A stretch of DNA of 64,000 nucleotides from positions 133,655,957 through 133,719,956 of the forward strand of contig NC_133771.1 in the NCBI RefSeq assembly GCF_003597395.2, given 5' to 3'. A program made the translations under genes and the position numbers. The stretch comes from Chelonoidis abingdonii (lineage: Eukaryota; Chordata; Testudines; Testudinidae). This document shows positions 44,900 through 58,439 of the stretch, piece after piece; the first letter of the stretch is position 1; each line of letters starts with the position of its first letter. The notes under the pieces were generated by a model that saw nothing but the letters and a program-made list of their open reading frames with translations, had not been told where the DNA came from and did not search any database.

Positions 44900-47180
44900 A
44901 TCCCTTCATTATTTCATCCACCAATTAGGCCAAATATCTGACATACCAATTTTGACGCACTAGCTTCCAGCTGCAGATCTCCTCTTGTTTTTAACAAGCA
45001 TAATTTCAACACAGTCCTTGAATCATATCAAGTTTGCCTTCTTTGTTTAGACTAATTCAGTTCCTCGTCTCCCTTTCGTACCTTTTCCCATCAACATTTA
45101 TTATACTAGGTTATTGTAACATCTTATGTGGGTTTACATACTTTTTTACAGTTGAGCTCACAATTTGGGTGAATGTGTAGGCCTAGTTGTCACAAGAAGA
45201 CACAGAACTGCACAAATCTTGGCAGTTGTGCTGTGGTAGGTGTGTGCTAGAGGCTGTATAGCCATGGTGGACAACCTGACATATACTGGTGTATAGGATT
45301 GCTGGGGTATATGGATATTGGGATGTCTGGGGTCAATGGCTGGGTACTAGGGTTTGTCTAGGCTCTTGGAATGGGAGGTGCTAAAGGCCTCTGGCATAGG
45401 GGGGAGATAATGGAAGATGTCTGAGAATGCTAGGGTGTCTAGAATGGGTGGGTGCTGTCTGGGGGTAGTTTGGTCCTCAAAGGACCTTGAGGTTGTGATA
45501 TAGTAGGGGTGGGGTGGGGGGGACTGACTGGGGACAGTAATAGCCGTCCCCTTCACCTTCTGGCCTCACCTCTGCTTCCTCCTCCTTCTTGTTCCTCCTT
45601 CCTTTTTTAGATCCAGCAAAAGCAGCAGTGAAAGGGAAAGCAGAGGGGTCAGCTGGCACCTGCAGAACTGCACCTGACTCCTGCTGTCAGTAATAACAAT
45701 TGTTGTATTCATTTAAATGTCTTGCTCATTGTCTTGTATTTTGTTTGTTTTTCTGTGCATTTTTTCTTTAAAAATTAATATGGAATCTTAAAAATAAAGA
45801 AGCTGAAGATCGCCTGAGATCCACATGACTTAGAGGTGAGAAAGAAATTTGCAGGACAGCCTGAACTTGATGAGACTTTCCTGAACCAATGAAATCCCAT
45901 GTATGTATGTGCATGTACATGTGTGTGTGTGTGAGAGAAGAAGAAGAACATTAAAAACCTCACCTTCACTGTAGCGGGTGATTTGGATACAAATTTAAAC
46001 AATATGGTAGATTTCACTAAACTTAAAGTATACTACACTAATGAGCCATATTTATTTATCTGACTTTCTCTATACACATTATAAAACATATACTAAACCT
46101 CAGTTCTGCATGCAGTACAGGAATACTTGTTTGTTATACAATGAAAATAGATCAGATTCAATATACATCACAATAAAATAATCCTTTTTTAAAAATCCTC
46201 TTTTGGTAATTTTGCCTAAGAATTTTTTTTTATATATTATGTGGGCCAAAATTTCTGAAATCCCATTTCATTTCTTTTTGAAGTTAGGTTTAAGAATATG
46301 GTAACTCTTTTCCTGCTGGGCTCTTCTACTCTTCATGACATCACCACCTTCAGCTTGTACATAATGCAGCTGTTTAATTAGTACAGTAGGTGGTCTGTAT
46401 AGCAGCTCTGTTTCTTCAAGAACTTATTTGGCTTCTTGTGTCATTTATCCCTCTTAAAATCATAATGTTTACTTTGGATCATTTTGCTGGAACTGTTTCT
46501 TGGTGCCTGATTGATTTGATGAAAAGATGGACAGGCTGCCAGTGCCACTCAACCGAGCTTATTAGCAGAACTTTTTCCTCTGAGGTTGGCAGGCAACACT
46601 AATTCTAAGCTCCAGTCCAGAAAGTTTCCCTTCTGAGTAACAGTTCTTTAGTGACGCGTCACTTGCTCAATGGAGTGCTATTGACAGCATCGGAATTGGC
46701 GTACTCCATACCCAGGCTGTAGAAGATGCAGTCCAGTGAGGTGTGAAAAGAATGGGAGGACATTGGAAGAGGGCAGGGGAAATAATGCTGTCTAGTCACA
46801 GATCAAACATATTGTTTTTCACTCATAATCAGGAATAGATTTATCAGATACTAAACTGGGGAATTCATGGTGACATCCCTAACACAGCTGGAACTCCATC
46901 TCAATGTATTTATGATTTGCTTAGAGAGAATTATGCTTAACTTGAACTTTAAGCACATAGTAGGGAGGTTGCCACAATTTATCCAGTGAATACAAATCCC
47001 ATTGTTTTTTTTGCTAAACAATTCCCTTCAACCACATTTCATCAGCAGTACTGGACTTGATTCCGTAGAAAAAAAGCTCAGAGGTACAAGACTAGGTTCA
47101 TCATGTCCCACAGATATCTTCACTGAACAACACTCAAAGGCTATTATTTCATTTTTTTACTCTATTATATTAAAGTTGAC
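44900..47180. other. Gene-free stretch
   Basis: No exon seen. 45.28-45.54 kb is G-rich with a recurring 'ggtgtctagg'-like motif. A perfect 14-bp palindrome, AGTGACGCGTCACT, stands at 46650-46663. Confidence 0.45.
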
Positions 47181-47184
47181 TTGA

Positions 47185-47500
47185 CAGCCTCACTCAAAAT
47201 CCCTTTATTGACCTCCTTGCACTTACCACATTCAGTTCAAGGTCTTTGTCCTCACTTCAATGGTTCTGTACAACCTGGCCTCACTCCCTCTGTCTTGCTT
47301 ATCTCTGCTCCCCTGCTTGCACACACAACTGCCCAAACAACCTGCTTCTCTGCCACCTTCAGGACTTTTTCCCTCTCCAACCTCAATGCCTTCTTTCACG
47401 GAGTCTTCTGCGTTTGGGACCATCTCCTCAACCCTGTCCACCATGCCTCAACCATCTCCTCCTTTAAATCTCTTCTGTAAAATATACTTCTATCAAGTCT
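47185..47500 (+). pseudogene. L2-clade LINE ORF2 C-terminal relic
   Basis: Plus-strand codons pass through 'caccacattcagttcaaggt' style text giving IQFKVFVLTSM, then VLYNLASLP, then a pyrimidine-rich segment, ending with SFKSLL. This fits the L2 C-terminal pattern 'RI.fKil.LtfKaLhgLAP.YLsdLL' and its final 'FKs.LKt.LF'. Frame is broken by stops. Long open frames in all three plus frames reflect the pyrimidine bias. The RT catalytic domain is absent. Confidence 0.6.
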
Positions 47501-48837
47501 ACAAAACTCGGTACTTCCCAATGGGACATTTTTACAAACCAGACCTCTGACTTCCTTTCCCTATCAATAACAAAAATCCCAACTAAAATGTTGGCACTAA
47601 CAAGATGAGCGTCAATATTTCTGAATGTGTTTGAACAGTGGAATGTTCAGATCCAGGGCTTTGGTTCAAACCCAACCCTAATTACAGTCAAAAACAAACC
47701 ACTATGGGCAACTAAAACAGTTATATAAAAATGAGACTCCAGAATGCATCATCAGCTTCTTGGCAATAATCTTATGAAACAAAAGGGAGCATGTTTACTC
47801 TTTAGCCACCCATGTGTCAATATCTGAGAAATTCCATTACGCCTTTCAGCCATAACAAGTGCTAATTTGTGACACAACTAGCCTTTTACCCAATATCAGA
47901 AAGTATTGCTCAGAGATTAAATTCCAGTGTATTTAAATGCCAGGGTAGGATCAACAGATATGTATCAAGTAGACAGACTCTCTTCCTTGTCAGCTTTTTA
48001 TAATATTTTTAGGTAAATCTGTTCCAAAAGCAGGACTTTGGATAAGTCCAAACTCTCCAGAAATAAACAGAGTAGTTTCTTTACTTCAAATTTAAAATCT
48101 TTTCTTACCAGTAAAGTGGAAAAAAACCCAGAAATCATAGTTATATAATTTCAAAATCATCAACAATTTTCTGGTTTGTTTTTTCCAGAGTCTCCTTTTC
48201 TGAGTTTAAACACTAAAGAGGGAAATAAAATATTAGGATGGTTCAAGGTGATGAAAATAGAAGTAATGGGATGAACATGAACCAAATAAAGTTAAGGTTG
48301 AATAGCAGGGGGAAAGTCCTAAAAGTGAGCTCTAGTAGACTTTGTAATCCTCTCCCATGGTAAGTGATAGAAACCGTTTTGTTTAAACAATTTCAACTGA
48401 GACATGGCAAACCCATTGAGAATATGCAACTGGAAAAAAGCCTGCATTATGGCAGGGGATGGATTAGGGTTAGGAGTAGCTGATGCCAAACAGTCACAAA
48501 ATATTTTTAAAACTCTCCCTGTCTTGGGTTATTTCAAGTCAATTGATTAATCTGGCCCTTAATGGAATATATAAGAAAGTGGATATAAAAGGTAACACAT
48601 TTCTAAAGCCAGTCCTCTTTATACGCCTGTTTTTACTTTGTTTCCCAATTTCGATATTTTTAGCTCTATCAGCAATATTAGTTAGTGAGTAAATCATCAG
48701 TTTCAATGGTACAAAAACATAGAAGAAGATACAGTCCAAGTTTCAAGGAGCTTACATGTTGATAGCCTGAATATGTAAACTTATTCCTCCTTTTGCCTTT
48801 TCATATCCTGCTTGAGGGCTTAATTGAGATTCTAATT
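47501..48837. other. No gene recognised
   Basis: Contains a fragment like the GTTCAGATCCAGGG interior of the 825-1150 MITE (about 47647-47685); the rest is plain AT-rich sequence. Confidence 0.4.
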
Positions 48838-48955
48838 TGATAGGACACTGAACTAGAAGTCAAGAGACCTGGATTCTATTCTTGGCTGTGCATTAACCTG
48901 ATGTATGAGCATAGGAAAGTCACTTCTTCTCTCTGTTTGCCTCTTAAAAGAAAAA
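48838..48955 (+). repeat. MIR-type SINE fragment
   Basis: 'ctagaagtcaagagacctgg', 'attctattcttggctgtgc' and 'ggaaagtcacttcttctctc' follow the MIR order (GAGTC.GGAGACCTGGGTTC, then CTTGGGCAAGTCACTT). Confidence 0.65.
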
Positions 48956-49060
48956 CAAAAAACATCCAGACATTTTAAGGCATGTAAGCCTCTGCATTTC
49001 ACATTTCTCCTTTCTGGTCCAGCATGCAGTGTGTTGTAATCACAGCTTTCTTTAGCCTGA

Positions 49061-49095
49061 AAGGAAGGAAGAAAGAAAGAAAGAAAGAAAAAGAG
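49061..49095. repeat. (GAAA)n microsatellite
   Basis: Tetranucleotide run with a short GGAA start. Confidence 0.9.
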
Positions 49096-49237
49096 GATTG
49101 CTTGTGTTAATACAATCCTTAAATTTCAAAATATAGCAAGATGGTAAGTTTCTCAATTCCTCCTTGCTGCCTGGGTCAAAGCCTGACAACTTTATGTCCC
49201 TTCTTCCTTTCTGAGGTTGAAGGAAGCATCCCTAAAG

Positions 49238-49430
49238 TTATTACTTATTAATTATTATTATTATTATTATTATTAATTGACATTTGTATTCTGGTAGCAA
49301 TATACCAATAGTGACATCCTAAATGCCTGAACCAGGGCCAAGGCCCCATTAGGCTAGGCACAATGATAGCCCCTGCTCAGAAGAGCTTAAAGCTACAGAC
49401 AAGACAAACAAACAGATACAGACAGCACAA
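49238..49430 (-). repeat. L2-like 3' end with (ATT)n tail
   Basis: The (TTA)n run at 49250-49276 is the 3' tail read on the minus strand. Then come 'gccccattaggctaggcaca', 'cctgctcagaagagctta' and 'cagatacagacagc', the inverse of the conserved end also seen at 29.9 kb. LINEs of the L2/CR1 group end in such short-unit tails. Confidence 0.65.
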
Positions 49431-51269
49431 TTTCTCCCCACTTTCCACTCCCGTAACAACCAGCTCCCTCTCCTATCTCCATCTGCCAGTCAATTTCCTT
49501 CACAGTCCTTATTCCCACTAAGTGTCTTCCTTCCACCTTACCCACTCCAACATGAAAACATGCAGCCTCATTCTAGCTGTAAGAATTTGAGGGGGGGAAA
49601 TGTCTGGTAATGTGTTCGCAGCCATTTCCACCCTCCCAGGGATTGTGGAGGGAGGATGCCTTATTGCTGCTCCCTAAGTGGAAGAGGCAGGGGACCTACA
49701 TAGTCTTTCCTTGCCGCACCATCCCACCTTGTGTTTGGCAGCAGCCTGGCTCCTCACCATGTCCATCCCTCATGGAAGGGGGCCTCTCATAAAATGCATT
49801 CTGTTTCAAAGCTGTGAGGAAGTCAAGTTGTGGGCACAGAACTTTGTGTATCTTTGGACCAGAAATATACAGGTGACACCCAAGATTCTCTGTCAGTTTT
49901 TCTTTTTCCAGTAAGTTTGCATCTATGACTCCATTGTCTAGAGATTTCCTTAGTGCCGCATGGAACTATTTATTCTCCACCAAATATGTGGATTTGATCA
50001 CATCCCATATTGCAAGTGTCCTAGTTATCTTATCTTGGTTTCCTGACTGCACTAAAGTTTCTTCAAAGTCAGACTTCTTAATTTTTCAGTATAATTAGTT
50101 CATCTTGTAACTTGAAGAAAAATTCATGCTTCAGTAAATCTATGGAAACAAAGAGTTTGGAATCCTGAAAATCCTTGAACCCAACTGGTTCTGCCAAGGC
50201 TCCAAAGGAGGCCCTGTGAGGCTTAGGAACTCCAAACTCCACACAAATCTGGATTTTGTTTGTGCAGGTATGTGTGGTAGAGGACTGATAAGATATGTGT
50301 AGAAGTGCTGAAGAAAACCTTGATAGTGCATGCCCCAGCTTCTTAACTCCAGAGTCTATGTGTGTTTCAGAAAGTCCAGCAGGACCCAGGATGGTTATAT
50401 AGAGTCACTTTTTCAGTGCCAGCCTCCTTTTTTGCAGGGGTAATTTGGCACCAACTATAAAATGGGCCCATACTTTTGCACCCACAATTTATTATAGGTA
50501 TCACACACAACACCTGTGCTATACAAATGATCAGTAATAACAATCATCAGATGTGCCTGGGTTGAAAAATATGTGTCTGTCACATTTTGACACACTGGAG
50601 TGTCAAGCTCCAAGATTACAGCTTGATCCATTTAGAGAGATAGGGAGGTTAACCGTAAAAATCAGGCTCAATCTGAGTTTGTAACTATTGGGGGAAAGCA
50701 GTAGTGAGATCTCAGGCCAAACTTTCTTCCACTACAGCCAACACAGTGTAATTATTGCATATGTTGCATAGCTCTGTCTGCACACTCTACTCACTTAGCG
50801 GTATCCCCTTTCTCTCCGTGAGGAAATATCTTCATAGAGCCTATCTAACTGACACAAATTGTGGTATTAGTCATTGTAGAAGGAAGCTCTGATGCTATTA
50901 AGCAGAGCAGTGGCCACCTTTCCATGCTTTATTCCATGGCAAGTTATTGAAAGCAAAATATCAAGGGAGCCAACTGCACCATTCATTAACAGCGGAAGGC
51001 CAGAGAAGCAAGGAGCTGAAAAAAACCTCCTTTTCCAGAAACCAACTTAGCTGCCTGCAGTGAGGAGGCAATGCCTTCCAGTGATCTGCCACAGCAGCAG
51101 GTCTCTGTACTGTAGCAAAGCCCATGGAATTTCAAAAGTTTGAACATACACCAGTTCCCTGGTTTCTTTCCAATGAGATGATCATATAAAATAAAACATA
51201 CAAGAAAAGCAGGAAAACGAGAACTGCTTTTATAAAAGCTTCCTCCCATGTCTGCACTTATGTAATTGT

Positions 51270-51313
<44 letters not shown>

Positions 51314-53369
51314 CCTTTTTAGCCTGACATTAAAGCCTCTGCACAAATGAAACAGGAACTTGGTCTTCTGTTTTAATCATCTAATTTAAGAACATGCAGT
51401 AAAAACGAAAGGCTAACACCTGGAATCTGATGCATTGAACAGAAGCCCTGTAGAGGAGTGTGCCAGGCATCTTAGATAGTTCTGATCATGGTCGATGATC
51501 TCTGCATACAATTAGGCTCTAAGTTTTAGCAAAGACTGAGCCTTGGAATGAACTTTGAACAAGATTGCCATGGTTTGGTTTGGTTTTTAATACAGTAGTT
51601 CCACTAGTCCACATATGCTATGTTACATGACACCATGGGGTAGATTGCTGCCTGGCTTTCCAATAGCTCTAGCAAAATAATGCTAACTTTGATATTTTCT
51701 ATTCTATGTTGCACAACAAAGGGTGAATGGCCTTCAGAGCTGTAGCCCATGACAGCCTATTAGCCACGTATTGCAGATGGACTAATGCACGGTGTACTGA
51801 GTTTTTGCACAGAACTTTTGAATAAAATGAAACACCAGAGGCTGCATTTTTGCAGATTGAGATTGTGCAATGAGGATTTTTTTTTTTTGCTTTTGATTTC
51901 ATTTTCTTAAATCCTTTGTGAGTGGAACTGAGCTGGGGTGGTCAGAATCATAATCAAATACCCACAAGAAAGCAAATGTTAATGATGCAGGACAAAGGAT
52001 GGGCTAGTGAGAAACTGTGAAAAGAGTTTGCCTACAGAAGTTTGCTGAGGAAAATGGTAGGTAGATACAAAACAGCACTATGTCAAAGTGATGACCATTC
52101 TTGTTAATACTCTAAAAAACACCAGGTTCAGTTTAGCACCTTCACTTATAAGCTACATAACTATAATGAAAACATGGGAACACTTTAGCTCCTCCATCCA
52201 ATTCAGAATAATATCAGCTTTTAATTTAGAAAATTTATTACCAGGAAAGGAAATGAAGCAAAAATATAGATAAAATGATTTTATATGGAATACTGTTAAG
52301 TCAATGGCACAGGAAGGGAGATTATTGCCGGAAACTTTGCTAAATTAACTATTACCACTGGAGGTAGATGAATAATAGTCACCAAATAATTTGACAGATT
52401 GTCCTATACTCATCAAGTTATTCTGCATAATTTCTCCCACTATTCACCCAATTTTATTGTAACATGAAATATAGTAAATGTAATGTACTCCCCCCACCAC
52501 TACCACCTGCTTTAGCAAAATAAGTTAAAAATGAGAGTATTTTTCTTAGTGATAATTACAGATAATGTAGGATGTATGCAGGCAGATTTTTTTTGTAAGT
52601 AGTGTCTAATTTGGGGATGTCTCTAATTCAGGGTGTCTCAAAATTAGAGACTGATTTTGAAAGGCTGGGCCATACAAATTGTATTGGGTACAATCCTGTT
52701 TTTATTGAAGTTAATGTTGTCCTTTTGACTTAATGTTACACGAGGCCCCTGTGGTTGGCTGACTCACCCAATATGAGATTAAAGAAACCTTGAGGTGCTC
52801 AAAGAAGATCAATTTTGAGACTGGGTATCCATCAGCAATCATTTCATGAGGATTGAATTCATTTCTAGAGGGGGAATATAGGGGAAATAAACCTTTCATA
52901 TTACCCCAGTGTGAAAGGGCACACCTAACATTCCATCATCACTTACACACACACATACAGCTCTTACCTGAAAACACCAACATGTACTTTATTTGCAGTG
53001 TCTCAGTCCCTCCACAAATACATGTCACTGCATCCACACCATTGTGCTGTTTTCCAGCTTTCTTGTCCCTTTTCTCAGGGGAAAGAAAGTGAGTTGAGGA
53101 GTCTCTGCTCACAGACCCACCTCTTGTCAGGCACTCTTAGCATCTCTTTTTTCTCTCCCCATTCCTACCTGTGTTCTTTTTAACCACTTGCCCATTAATG
53201 CACTAATTAGCTCATTAACTTCCTAAGCCAGGCACATCCCATGCCCAATTAGGCCTTCTCTGAGGGAACCTAATGGCTGCTAATAGTGACCAGAGTGCTG
53301 GCTCAAGCTCCATCTCTCAGTACTTTGTCACACCCAGTGAGAGGGCTTGTGGCTCTTTGCTTTGAAAGG
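49431..53369. other. Gene-free stretch
   Basis: No exon or RNA gene recognised. A (TG)n microsatellite lies at 51.3 kb; a short inverted pair, TCTCTAATT/AATTAGAGA, near 52.62-52.65 kb may be a MITE remnant. Confidence 0.45.
51267..51311. repeat. (TG)n microsatellite
   Basis: About 22 dinucleotide units with one early interruption. Confidence 0.95.
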
Positions 53370-53565
53370 ATGGCCTTGTAGTAAAGACACTGGCCTGGAG
53401 TTCAGGAAGCTTTTTTCAATTTCTGTCAGCCACTGATTTGCTCTGTAACCTGGGGCAAGTGATTAAGTCATGCTCTGCTGCAGTTTCCGTATGTAAACTG
53501 GAGATAATAGCACTTTCCTACCTCAGAGTGTTGTGAGAATAAATACCTGAGTGACTGTAATGTTT
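53370..53565 (+). repeat. MIR-type SINE
   Basis: The tRNA-like head is 'agacactggcctggagttca', then the core 'tctgtaacctggggcaagtg', then 'ctacctcagagtgttgtgag'. This is a nearly full-length plus-strand MIR. Confidence 0.78.
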
Positions 53566-55899
53566 TCACGTCCTACACTGTCGGGGCATATATAAGAGTT
53601 TAGATAGAATACAGAACTTTAACCATCTTGCCTATAAGTGAGAATGACCTTGTTTCTTTCCATTTAAATAAGAATGTTGGTATCATGTATATTTTAAGTA
53701 ACAGGCATCACTTTCAATGGGAGAGAGGATATCAAGTGACCTCCCTGAGAGAATAAGGATTGTATTTACACTTGAGTGTTTTAATATTCTTGAAGCAATC
53801 CAGAAAAGTATAAATAACATCTGTAAATGAAGTCTAGAAATTGGACTCTGTTGAATAAATAGTGGGTTGTGGACTGAGTAAATAACAATCCTGTTAAGAG
53901 TATCCTCCATTTATAATAGATGAAACTTCCTAGCAAGGTAGGTGTGAACTCTGTTGTGATATATTGATGATAAAGATTTAATAAAGATTAAGTGTTGTCT
54001 TGATTTTTCTCATTTTTCCCCACTAAAAATCATTCTCTTCTATTATTATAGTCTTTTTCTTTTTAGTGTTCCCTTCAGGCTCTTTGCCTGCCCATCTCAA
54101 TGCTAGTTGTTATCAGAATAAATCATGTGTTGTTTTCCCCTTTGCCTAATCGTCTTATAAAAATTTAGATACCTAGCTCTTTAAACACATGAATGAATGA
54201 TTAGTGTGTTCTAGAATGTTACATGAAAGCATACTGAGTCTGTTCTCTTCCTTTCTAAGAATTATTCTTTATTAATGATAGGAAGATTCTTCTCCACCCT
54301 CTCCATCTTGATTGATGTTTGATGCCTCTTTAAAGACTGCAATAGCAAAGACACTGGACAGACAATTGTGTTCACTACACAGTTAGGAGATGGGCTCAGT
54401 GAGATCTATGGCCTACAGCTGAAATGGAAGCCCTCTGGAGACAGATGATGTTATGAATAACAGTTCTCAGTTCAGGAAAATATTTCATTTTGTTTTCTCC
54501 AAAGATTTGAAAAAGACATTTGGTCAAAATATCCATGTCAGGAACTGATGTGACTGCTGATTTCTGCCTCCCACACAAGCCATCTTAATTTTTCTTTATG
54601 TCAGTATGATTTAAAGAGCGGAAAGTGACTCACAAAGGGAGTGCTCAGAAAGTATCTATTAGAAGTTACTCAGTGAATACATAATCTAAATGACTATAAA
54701 CAATTTCCGAGACACACTGTTACAGCCGTTACTAAGATTGAAAGTGTGATTTGCCGTGTGTGAATCTCCAGTATCCTATTGTGACACGGATGGGTTCAGC
54801 AAAGATGAAGATAGCTCAAGAATACCCCACAGATGTTGGAAAGAGACTAAGGTGTTTATAAAGAGAAGATAATCATTTTTGTTTACGGATACTACAGGGA
54901 TATATACAAGTAGATAGATAGATTGGTTGGCTAGTTGGTTGGTTGGCTGAAAAGTATACTGCAGCTTAAGCTGTAAATGTTACTAAAGACTTAGTTCTTC
55001 TTCACCTAAATGGAGTCACCCACCATGCATTAGGCTATTATTACAAGATCAAAGTATGTCACAGCAGATTTTGATAAAACCTAATAATGGCTTTGTTATG
55101 TGTTTCTAATTAGAGGTGGGCGGGAATTTTTCAGCAAAACTTTGGGTTTGTTTTGGGTTTTTTGGAGGGTCAGAGGGCAGAAAATGTCAATTTGTCAAAA
55201 TCAAAACTCTTTTGTAGGGAAGGGTCAGTTTAGACAAATTTCCTGTTTTGAAAATTGTTTAAAGACAATTTTTGAAATTGGTTCAAACGACTTTTTGTTG
55301 TGAAATGGAAGTTAATTAATAGTTAAAAAAAACACATGTAAACATAAGGTCAAAACTGACATGAAACATTGCACGTTTATCTAAATGAAACGTTTGAGTG
55401 GCCCAAACCTGTCTTTTCTTTCTTTCCTCACCTTCCTCCCCCACCCCGGTCTTTTTATTTGTGAAGATCTTTGAGATTTCAACTTTTTGTCCTGATTGCA
55501 GACAGGAACATTTTTCAAAATCTTGACCTGGGGATGGGGGGGTATGGGGAAAGGAAAACCACTTTCCACCCAGATTATTGGTGATTGTAACAGACTGATG
55601 TGGCAAATATGAGCACTAGTTTCTAATACATTATACAGTACCCACTCCACTTCACTTAATAAAATAGCAGGCTCTGGCTGGATAGGCAGAGAAAAGCATC
55701 CTTGGAGAACAGGGCAGCTACAGAGAACAGACAGCTATGGTAGATAAGAACTTCTCTCCTTTTTCTCACTGAAGAAGAAAAGGCATTACAGAAGCCCCAT
55801 GACAACTAAAAAGTATTGCCTGGGTACTGCTCCACAGTATGCCACGTACCAACATGGAGGTTTGGGTTTATACAGTAAAGCAGAAACTTCTGGATTTTA
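53566..55899. other. Gene-free stretch
   Basis: No exon seen. 55.11-55.40 kb is an A/T-rich repeat (AAATTGTTTAAAGACAATTTT, GTCAAAATCAAAAC) like that at 20.3 kb. Confidence 0.45.
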
Positions 55900-56009
55900 T
55901 GAGCCAGATTCTGATCTTAGTGGCGCTGATATGGTTGTCATCTGAGTCCATTGAAATCACTGGAGTTCCTTGGGATTTCATGGGACTTATTCAGACAGAG
56001 TCTGGCCCA
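55900..56009. mobile_element. 110-bp palindromic MITE (TGAGCCAGATTCTG termini)
   Basis: The left end TGAGCCAGATTCTG pairs with the right end, which reads TGGGCCAGACTCTG on the minus strand, each flanked by TA. The interior keeps the pair 'gtccattgaaatcac' and 'gatttcatgggac'. Similar palindromic pieces ('cccattgaatttaacggcaa' near 59.87 kb and 'cccattgacttcaatagg' near 62.0 kb) occur nearby. Confidence 0.6.
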
Positions 56010-57987
56010 TAAGGTGTGGGGGTTTCTGGGTTTACATACTTTCTATATGGATGCATTGCAGCATGTAGTTCTTCCTTAGCTATGGAGGACATAAATCCAA
56101 ACATTATGAGAGTGAAGGAGAAAAAGGGAGAGTTAAGAAAAATGGCACTCATGCAATAAACCAGCACACATTTAGGCAACTTTTGGGGGGAGGGAGAGAC
56201 TTTACAAGAATGTATTCCTGACTATGTTCCATCTGCTGTACGTTTCACAGGTTTTATTTATTTAATTCAAACTGCCAACCCACCCAGTTTCAAGGGAAAA
56301 CCTGTACAACTGTTTAGTTTTACACCTCATTTAAGATAATCTGTGTCGTCACCCACATTGGGGGGTTGGCTGTGTAGTACCAGTCACAGCCTTGAAAGGC
56401 AGGCGGGGGAGGGGAGTTAGGAACTGCATTTCTTCGGGAAGGGTTTGGTGAGAGATTGTAGGGAAGAGTACACTCACATTACTCCATCTTACTAGGATGA
56501 TCCAGCCTGCTCTGCACAGTGTATGCCAGGCACTCCGTAGGCCAGTAAAAGGAGAACAGGAGAGGACTGGACCGTGGTCCTGCCTCCTCTCTTCCCCCTA
56601 CCCCCACCTTTTAAGAAGCTATATGACCCTCAGCTTCCCATGCTCCCTGATGGGAAGAGGCTATGACATTGTCCCTGGTTGTTGATCAGGCTGCTCTGCA
56701 GCAGGGAAGACTCCCTTTCTTTTGGTCTTCAGCAGATCCACTCAAGGGCCAGGGATAATATGGCCCCAGGTAGTGGGACTCAAGTATCCCACTCTTTGAG
56801 TTCATCGTATTTCATTAGCGGTGGGGAGGGAATTTTTCACCCAAGCAAAAACTCCTATTCCATACAGGCTTACAGTAACAATATTTTTCATTCGTGCCTC
56901 AAATTTTTGGAGAAATTTAATTTTTTTCCATAGGGAAAAAAAGGCAAAACTTTATAGGAGTTAAGAATATTTATTAGCTGGAAGGGAGAAAGATGCCACA
57001 GGCAGTAGCCAGTTAAAAAATGGTCATATTAGGATGTAGCTGTTTGGCTTTGCCAAATTTAAAGGGCCAGCTAAAGAAAGCCATGCTGGGGGGAAAAGTT
57101 CTTGTAAGAGGGAAACTTTGCACAAAGGAGGCTTAGCAGAGACCATGCAAATGCAAAGGACAGTGTTCCCGAGAAGTGGTTGTTTCTGCCTGTTGCATAT
57201 CACCACTTTAATACAGGGAAATTATAGCATTCATCTTTTTCTTACAGTCTCTCTCCCATTCTTATTTATCACGTTCTAGTTGTCCCTTTCTTTTTCTTGG
57301 GTCGCTTTCTCCTGAAATGCTTCTGGCTTCATGCAGAGAACAGGTGCAACTACAGGGTCTCAATCTATGGATAAGAAGATGATTTAGGAGGGAGGAATGC
57401 AAATTTATGAGGCACTGGGGAATCCTTTGAGGAAGATTCTTTACAGAAAGAGTGGACTCTGTTTTAAACAAAGTGGAGCCAGACTGCTGGCACAGAAAAT
57501 TGGGAAGATTTTGGGAGATTATTTAAACTAGAAGGTAAGGAAAAGGCTGACGGGTTCTGAGAAGAATTTAGGTTAGACAAAGACATCTGCTAGGGATGTC
57601 AGTAACATGAGAAACTATGCGTCTAGCAGTAGAGGAAAGAATTACAACAGCACTGCAGGAAGCAGAAGTTGAAGTCATTGAGGTACAATTCAAAAAGATA
57701 ATGGTGCAGATAAGCATGTTATATTAAGAAAGTACACCCAGGAATAAAGTCTACACGTGTCTATGTGCAAGTACAAGAAGATTAAAGGCAAAAATAGCTG
57801 AGCTTGAATTCCCAGCAATAGAAAAGGACCTCACTAGAACAAATATTTAAAGGGTGAAGTAAGGCAATCCCTATGCACACTGTGACATAAGGCCCCATGT
57901 GATTCTGCCCTTGTGGCCCCACCCCTGCACTATGACCCCACCCCCACATGCAATAGACTTTGGAAAGAAACATTTATGACTCATACA
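56010..57987. other. No gene recognised
   Basis: No exon, RNA gene or bounded repeat identified. Confidence 0.45.
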
Positions 57988-57995
57988 CCTTACAG

Positions 57996-58300
57996 CAGGG
58001 GTCGGCAACCTTTCAGAAGTGGTGTGCCGAGTCTTCATTTATTCACTCTAATTTAAGGTTCTGCATGCCAGTAATACATTTTAATGTTTTTAGATCTCTT
58101 TCTATATGTCTATAATACATAACTAAACTATTGTTATATGTAAAGTAAATAAGATTTTTAAAATGTTTAAGAAGCTTAATTTAAAATTAAATTAAAATGC
58201 TGAACCTTCTGGACTGGTGGCCAAGACCCGGGCAGTGTGAATGCCATTGAAAATCAGCTCACGTGCCGCCTTCAGCACCCATGCCCATTGCCTACCCCTG
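57996..58300. mobile_element. 305-bp hAT-type MITE
   Basis: It starts CAGGGGTCGGCAACCTTT and ends CATTGCCTACCCCTG, with a perfect 8-bp duplication CCTTACAG (57988-57995 and 58301-58308). The interior is A/T-rich with GTGCCGAG and CGTGCCGCC near the ends. Non-coding; it would depend on a hAT transposase supplied elsewhere. Confidence 0.92.
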
Positions 58301-58439
58301 CCTTACAGGGTTCTAAATTAACTGTATCAATTCAGGAAAGGGCAAAATTGTACATGACTGAATGAAGATGTCTGCTCAATGTGCAGCTGCAGTCTGGAAA
58401 GCAAATAAGAAGTATGATATATAAGGACAGGATGGAAAA

